From Collinsella aerofaciens (lineage in GTDB: Bacteria > Actinomycetota > Coriobacteriia > Coriobacteriales > Coriobacteriaceae): a DNA stretch of 64,000 nt. Where the stretch lies: assembly GCA_008671135.1 (NCBI GenBank), contig RQAP01000032.1:9044-73043 (forward strand), in the 5' to 3' direction. Each line of letters opens with the position of its first letter. The stretch's first letter is position 1. Made by a program: the position numbers and the translations under genes. The notes beneath the pieces are model-generated. The model had not been told where the DNA came from, made no database searches, and worked only from the letters and a program-made list of their open reading frames with translations. Positions 60,314 to 64,000 of the stretch are shown one piece after another.

Positions 60314-62047
60314 CTACGAGTGGACAACCACGCATAGGCCGACTTTGATGCAGTCGTGAAGTGCCTTGGCGTCTGCCAGGCGCAGGTTGATGCAGCCGTG
60401 GCTGCCGCACCATTTGTACGACTCGGCGTTATCGAAGCTCTTGTCGTTTTGCCAGGTGGCATCATGGAAGCCGATCATGTTGCCCTCAAACGGCATCCAG
60501 TAGCTCACCGGACTCTCGTATTTGGGCTTGCCGGTCTCGGGGTCCTTGGCTCCGATCAGGGTGCTGCCGCCGTCGTTGCTGTTGATCTGCCAGACGCCCT
60601 CGGGCGTGGCGTCCTCGCCCGGCTTGCCCGAGATAAAGTTGGCCTCCCAAACAATATTTCCGCTCTCGTCATAGTAGCGCGCGTGCTGTTCGGACAAGTC
60701 GACGTCGATATACGCCTTCCAGTCGGGCTCTCCCTTTGCGGTAAAGGTGTCGGCCTTCTGGGAGTACTTGATCTCGATTTCGCCGGTCTGCTTGTTGTTA
60801 ATGGCGTCCTCGACCTGCTTGGCGAGCGAGCTGCTGTCGATGGACCAACCAAAGTCGCCGCCTTCGACGGCGCACTGCTTGCCATCGGCGCGCGTCCACC
60901 AGCGAGTGGAGCCCACGGTATTAAAGCCGTTGGCGAGTTCGGCTGCCCAGTTGCTGATCTGCGACGTATCGAGCGTTGGGTTGGCGGGATCGGCAAAGCT
61001 GATCCACTGCAATACGGAGCTGCCATCAACCTTGCCGGCATCCTCGCCGTTGAGCTTGAGGGTCACGTTGACGCCCAGGAAGTTGTTGGCGGCATCGCAT
61101 GCGGCCTGAATCTGATCATCGGTCAGCGTTCCATTGAGCGGCTCATAGGCATCGTTGCCGAGCTTGGAAAGATCTACGGACTCGGCCAGCGAGGCAAGCT
61201 CGAGCTCGGCATACTTAATGACATGTTCGCGGTTGATTTTCTCGTTGGAGCGCGCCTTCTCGACGGTAAACTTGCCGGCCTGCTCGTCATAGGAGCTATT
61301 GGCCTCGAACGTGCCCGAACGGCCCTCGTTAAACTCGTCGATAGCGGCGCCCAGGTCCTCCTCAAACTTCTTTTGGTCAAAGGCGTCGGAGAGCATGGAC
61401 AGGTCGACGTCTTGATCAAGATCGACTTCGTTGGAGGTAGCGGTTGTTTTGGTCTTGCCGCTTAAGGATTCCACAAGGCGGACCGGCCAAATAAAGGCTT
61501 CGTTGTGGCTGATGATTTCTTTTGCGGCAGCTTCGCCGTCGACGATGGGTTCATCGGACTCGGGCTGATAGGTCCAGCTAAAGTCATCGCCTGTCACGGT
61601 GAGCTTATAGTGCTTCCATGCCGAGTTGACCTTGGTGGCGGCAGACGAAGCGTTGGAGAAGGAGACGTCGACGCCGGCAATGGTGGTGTTGGGGTAGGCT
61701 ACCTGCGAAAACGCTACGACGCCTACGATATAGACAATGACGATTAGACCCAGGATGACAAAGAGCGTCGTCTTTTTGCCCGACTTATTGTTCTCGGCGG
61801 GTTTGCGCGCGGGGCCGCGATCGCCTCGAGCGTGCGTGGGGGGCTGCTTGGGCGCATTGCCATTTGCCTGGCGCTGCTGACGTTGTTGACGCTGCTGTCG
61901 CTGTTGGTTCGGGCGTTGGGAAGCGTTTGCCGCACCACGCTGCTGACCGTGGCTCGGCGCGATAGGACGCGGCGACTGAACGCCGCCGGTGTGCCTGCTC
62001 GGCTGCTGCGGATCGGGAATCAGTTGAGTTCGATCGTTTTGCGACAT
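60314..62047 (-). CDS. L,D-transpeptidase (YkuD) with peptidoglycan-binding-like domains
   Basis: 577 residues. A cytosolic Gln/Arg/Asn-rich N-terminus (about 1-75), one membrane helix (TTLFVILGLIVIVYIVGVV), a VanW/PG_binding_4-like region (about 110-400), then the YkuD domain with MIGFHDATW and the nucleophile Cys in WCGSHGCINLRLADA. It forms 3-3 cross-links in peptidoglycan or attaches proteins. Start ATG 62047 is preferred over 62056 because the GAAGGA site is too close to the latter. Followed by a 69-base gap and the efflux operon. Confidence 0.9.
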   Translation of the reverse strand: MSQNDRTQLIPDPQQPSRHTGGVQSPRPIAPSHGQQRGAANASQRPNQQRQQRQQRQQRQANGNAPKQPPTHARGDRGPARKPAENNKSGKKTTLFVILGLIVIVYIVGVVAFSQVAYPNTTIAGVDVSFSNASSAATKVNSAWKHYKLTVTGDDFSWTYQPESDEPIVDGEAAAKEIISHNEAFIWPVRLVESLSGKTKTTATSNEVDLDQDVDLSMLSDAFDQKKFEEDLGAAIDEFNEGRSGTFEANSSYDEQAGKFTVEKARSNEKINREHVIKYAELELASLAESVDLSKLGNDAYEPLNGTLTDDQIQAACDAANNFLGVNVTLKLNGEDAGKVDGSSVLQWISFADPANPTLDTSQISNWAAELANGFNTVGSTRWWTRADGKQCAVEGGDFGWSIDSSSLAKQVEDAINNKQTGEIEIKYSQKADTFTAKGEPDWKAYIDVDLSEQHARYYDESGNIVWEANFISGKPGEDATPEGVWQINSNDGGSTLIGAKDPETGKPKYESPVSYWMPFEGNMIGFHDATWQNDKSFDNAESYKWCGSHGCINLRLADAKALHDCIKVGLCVVVHS

Positions 62048-62151
62048 CGTATGCATATCCTTCGATTTTCGCCTTGCGGTTCATCGTGTTTTTACTGGGC
62101 TTGCATTATAGCGATTGCCCTGCTGTTTGTGGTACGGAAACGGTGGCATTC

Positions 62152-62180
62152 AAAAGAGGTGGGACATTTGTCCCACCTTT
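62152..62180 (-). terminator. Terminator after sdaA
   Basis: Read leftward, AGGTGGGACA (arm 62169-62178) pairs with TGTCCCACCT (62157-62166) around two bases, followed by CTTTTG. Confidence 0.7.
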
Positions 62181-62196
62181 GAGTCGTTCTTTGCCG

Positions 62197-63804
62197 CTAT
62201 CCGCACACACCGCATTTTGCACAGGCCGAAAGTGCGGCCGGAGCCTGCGCGATGCCGCCCTTTGCCGTCTCGCGCAGCGTGGCCGGCAACGCGTGGCCCA
62301 CTGAGAGCATGACATGTGCCATCTGGTCAAACGGCACCAGGCTCTTAATGCCTGCGAGGGCGAGTTGTGCCGAGCTAAAGGCCGCTGCCACGCCGATGGC
62401 GTTGCGGTTTTGGCAGGGCACCTCCACGAGGCCACCGACGGGGTCACAAACGAGGCCCAGCAGGTTACTCAGCGCGATGGAACTGGCGTCAAGCGCCTGC
62501 TCGGGCGTGCCGCCGAGCATCTGCACCAGCGCGGCGGCTGCCATGGCGGCGGCGCTTCCGACCTCGGCTTGGCAGCCGCCCTCGGCGCCGGCAACGCAGG
62601 CGCCGGTGGTGAGGCTGAGGCCGATGGCGGCTGCGCAGTAGAGCGCGTCCATGACTTGCTCGTCGTCGAGCTGCAGGTGATCGGCGAGCGCCAGCACGCA
62701 GCCGGGCACGACACCCGCGGATCCTGCCGTGGGGGCGGCGACAATCACGCCCATGATAGCGGAGCGCTCGAGCACGGCCATGGCGCGGGCAACGGCGTCG
62801 GTCTGGACGGGGCCCATCAGGCTTTCACTCAAATCGTTGCAGCGGGTTGCTTCGACGAGCTTGGCCTCGCCGCCGATAAGCCCGCCGAGCGAGCGCTGCG
62901 GATTGGCGATGGGGGCCGTTGTCTCCTCGCGCATGACGTCGAGCACGCGGCGCATGGCGGCGACGGCGTGGGCCTCGCCGGTCAGACGTGCCTCGCGAAC
63001 GGCCATGACGGCACCGATGCTGAGTCCCAGTTCCTCGCACGCATCGAGCAGCTGCTCGCCGTCGTCGAAGATCTCCTTAGCCGAGACGCCGGGGGAGAGC
63101 GACGAGGCAGAACCAGGGAGCTCGATAAACGTTGCGTAATCGACATTGTCGAGCTTGCGCAGCATGGGGACGACGGTGTCGTCGGGCGCGCCGTCGGTCT
63201 CAAAGACGGAGTAGGCCTGGCCGCCCACCTCGGTGCGGTAGGTGCGGCAGAAGGCGATGTTCACGTGTGCGTAGGCGAGCAGGTTGGTGAGCGCGGCGAG
63301 TACACCGGGGACGTCCTTGTGTGCCACGAAGAGCGTGGAGTACATGCCCGAGATGTCGACGCCGACGCCGTTAATGCGGCTGATACGCATCTTGCCGCCG
63401 CCCAGGCTCTCGCCGCGGACCTGTGCCGTGGCGCCCGTGTCGTCGACCATGTCGATGTCGACGGTGTTGGGGTGGATGGAGGCGTCGTCGCCCTTGATGT
63501 CAAAGTGATATTCGAGGCCCTGCTCGTGCGCGAGGTCGAAGGTCTGCTTGATGTTCTCGTCATCGGTATCAAGGCCTAGGATGCCCGCGACGAGCGCACG
63601 GTCGGTGCCGTGGCCGCGGTAGGTGTGGGCGAAGGAGTTCCATAGGCCAAAGGTGACTTTGGTTATGCGGCCTTCCAGCAGGCTGGCGGCAACTTGGGCG
63701 CAGCGCAGGGCGCCGGCGGTATGCGATGAGCTGGGGCCGACCATGACGGGGCCCAAGATCTCGAATGCCGAGGTCGTAGCTAGTGTTTGCGGCTTGCCTG
63801 CCAT
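62197..63804 (-). CDS. sdaA: L-serine ammonia-lyase (iron-sulfur type, single chain)
   Basis: 535 residues. The beta part comes first (ILGPVMVGPSSSHTAGALR) with an ACT-like regulatory segment near 150-225; the alpha part follows with the cluster cysteines in ACVAGAEGGCQAEVG and VCDPVGGLVEVPCQN. It converts serine to pyruvate and ammonia and is oxygen-sensitive. The ACT-like segment contrasts with the short single-chain form of E. coli. AAGGAG lies five bases before the ATG. Confidence 0.92.
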   Translation of the reverse strand: MAGKPQTLATTSAFEILGPVMVGPSSSHTAGALRCAQVAASLLEGRITKVTFGLWNSFAHTYRGHGTDRALVAGILGLDTDDENIKQTFDLAHEQGLEYHFDIKGDDASIHPNTVDIDMVDDTGATAQVRGESLGGGKMRISRINGVGVDISGMYSTLFVAHKDVPGVLAALTNLLAYAHVNIAFCRTYRTEVGGQAYSVFETDGAPDDTVVPMLRKLDNVDYATFIELPGSASSLSPGVSAKEIFDDGEQLLDACEELGLSIGAVMAVREARLTGEAHAVAAMRRVLDVMREETTAPIANPQRSLGGLIGGEAKLVEATRCNDLSESLMGPVQTDAVARAMAVLERSAIMGVIVAAPTAGSAGVVPGCVLALADHLQLDDEQVMDALYCAAAIGLSLTTGACVAGAEGGCQAEVGSAAAMAAAALVQMLGGTPEQALDASSIALSNLLGLVCDPVGGLVEVPCQNRNAIGVAAAFSSAQLALAGIKSLVPFDQMAHVMLSVGHALPATLRETAKGGIAQAPAALSACAKCGVCG

Positions 63805-63839
63805 GGATGCTCCTTATCTATCCCGTCGTCCCGAGGGGC

Positions 63840-64000
63840 GGGGCATACTCTGTCCCGCCGTTCCGAGGGCTTTAGTATTTGGTCGATCGCGAGTTCCGCA
63901 CGAGCCGGAGGCCACTTAATGTGGCCTCCGTGCGAGCAGGACTGTCCGAGCAGGCGACCAAATACTAAAGCCCTCGGAACGGCGGGACAGAGTATGCCCC
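63840..64000. repeat. Long-armed structured element, copy B2 (runs to window edge)
   Basis: A perfect 46-base inverted repeat (63840-63885 and 63955-64000) encloses a 69-base core with AGTTCCGCACG (63892-63902), a 9-bp hairpin (63907-63915 with 63921-63929, loop TTAAT) and AGGACTGT (63938-63945). The right arm ends exactly at the window edge, so it may be longer. The arms do not resemble those of copy B1 while the core does. Confidence 0.8.

Noticed and set aside
1..64000. CRISPR array or prophage
   Set aside because: I saw no set of regularly spaced direct repeats, no cas genes and no phage structural or integrase genes in the window.

Overview
The window is chromosomal DNA of a high-G+C Gram-positive anaerobe of the Coriobacteriia, most likely Collinsella or a close relative. 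This is inferred from the gene content (fructose PTS, B12-riboswitch uptake operon, complete-looking cbi/cob operon, SigB-type stress module) and from dense, stop-overlapping operons; no marker gene was compared with a database.

Layout. 1-9 kb: lspA tail and rluD, a family 2 glycosyltransferase, a minimal A24 peptidase, dgt, rarA, then DUF948 protein / anti-sigma-like protein / SigB-family sigma factor / AI-2E transporter. 9-16 kb: a small membrane protein, alaS behind a leader terminator, ruvX-mltG-yqeG-aroK and an aroB-like gene that has lost the recognisable active-site motifs. 16-23 kb: Xaa-Pro peptidase, efp-asp23-nusB-xseB-tlyA-nadK-recN. 22.7-30.6 kb: RpiR regulator divergent from a fructose PTS (EIIBCA), then HPr, enzyme I and two tandem PfkB kinases. 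30.8-34.6 kb: CCA-adding enzyme, tRNA-Glu(CTC), a YbhN/UPF0104 membrane protein, a TetR regulator.

34.6-56.7 kb is a visibly more G+C-rich corrinoid island. Leftward, under a cobalamin riboswitch, lie an exported CbiK-type chelatase, two lipoproteins (one a BtuF-like binding protein), a BtuC-like permease and a BtuD-like ATPase. Rightward, sixteen tightly overlapping anaerobic-pathway genes run from cbiF to cbiJ. Between cbiD and cbiG sits a 77-codon remnant of cbiL that keeps only the protein's two ends. The island is bordered on the left by a relic of an IS3-type transposase and on the right by a relic of an IS21-type transposase, so it looks acquired or rearranged.

56.7-64 kb: a MacB-like efflux operon (adaptor, ATPase, permease), an L,D-transpeptidase and serine dehydratase, all leftward.

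The most unusual non-coding signal is a family of three structured elements (26.1, 35.9 and 63.9 kb). Each has a conserved core with a covarying 9-bp hairpin, and each core sits inside a long inverted repeat whose sequence is unrelated between copies. One copy has been captured inside the ATPase gene. A second family of about 75-bp palindromes occurs at 25.9 and 56.7 kb.
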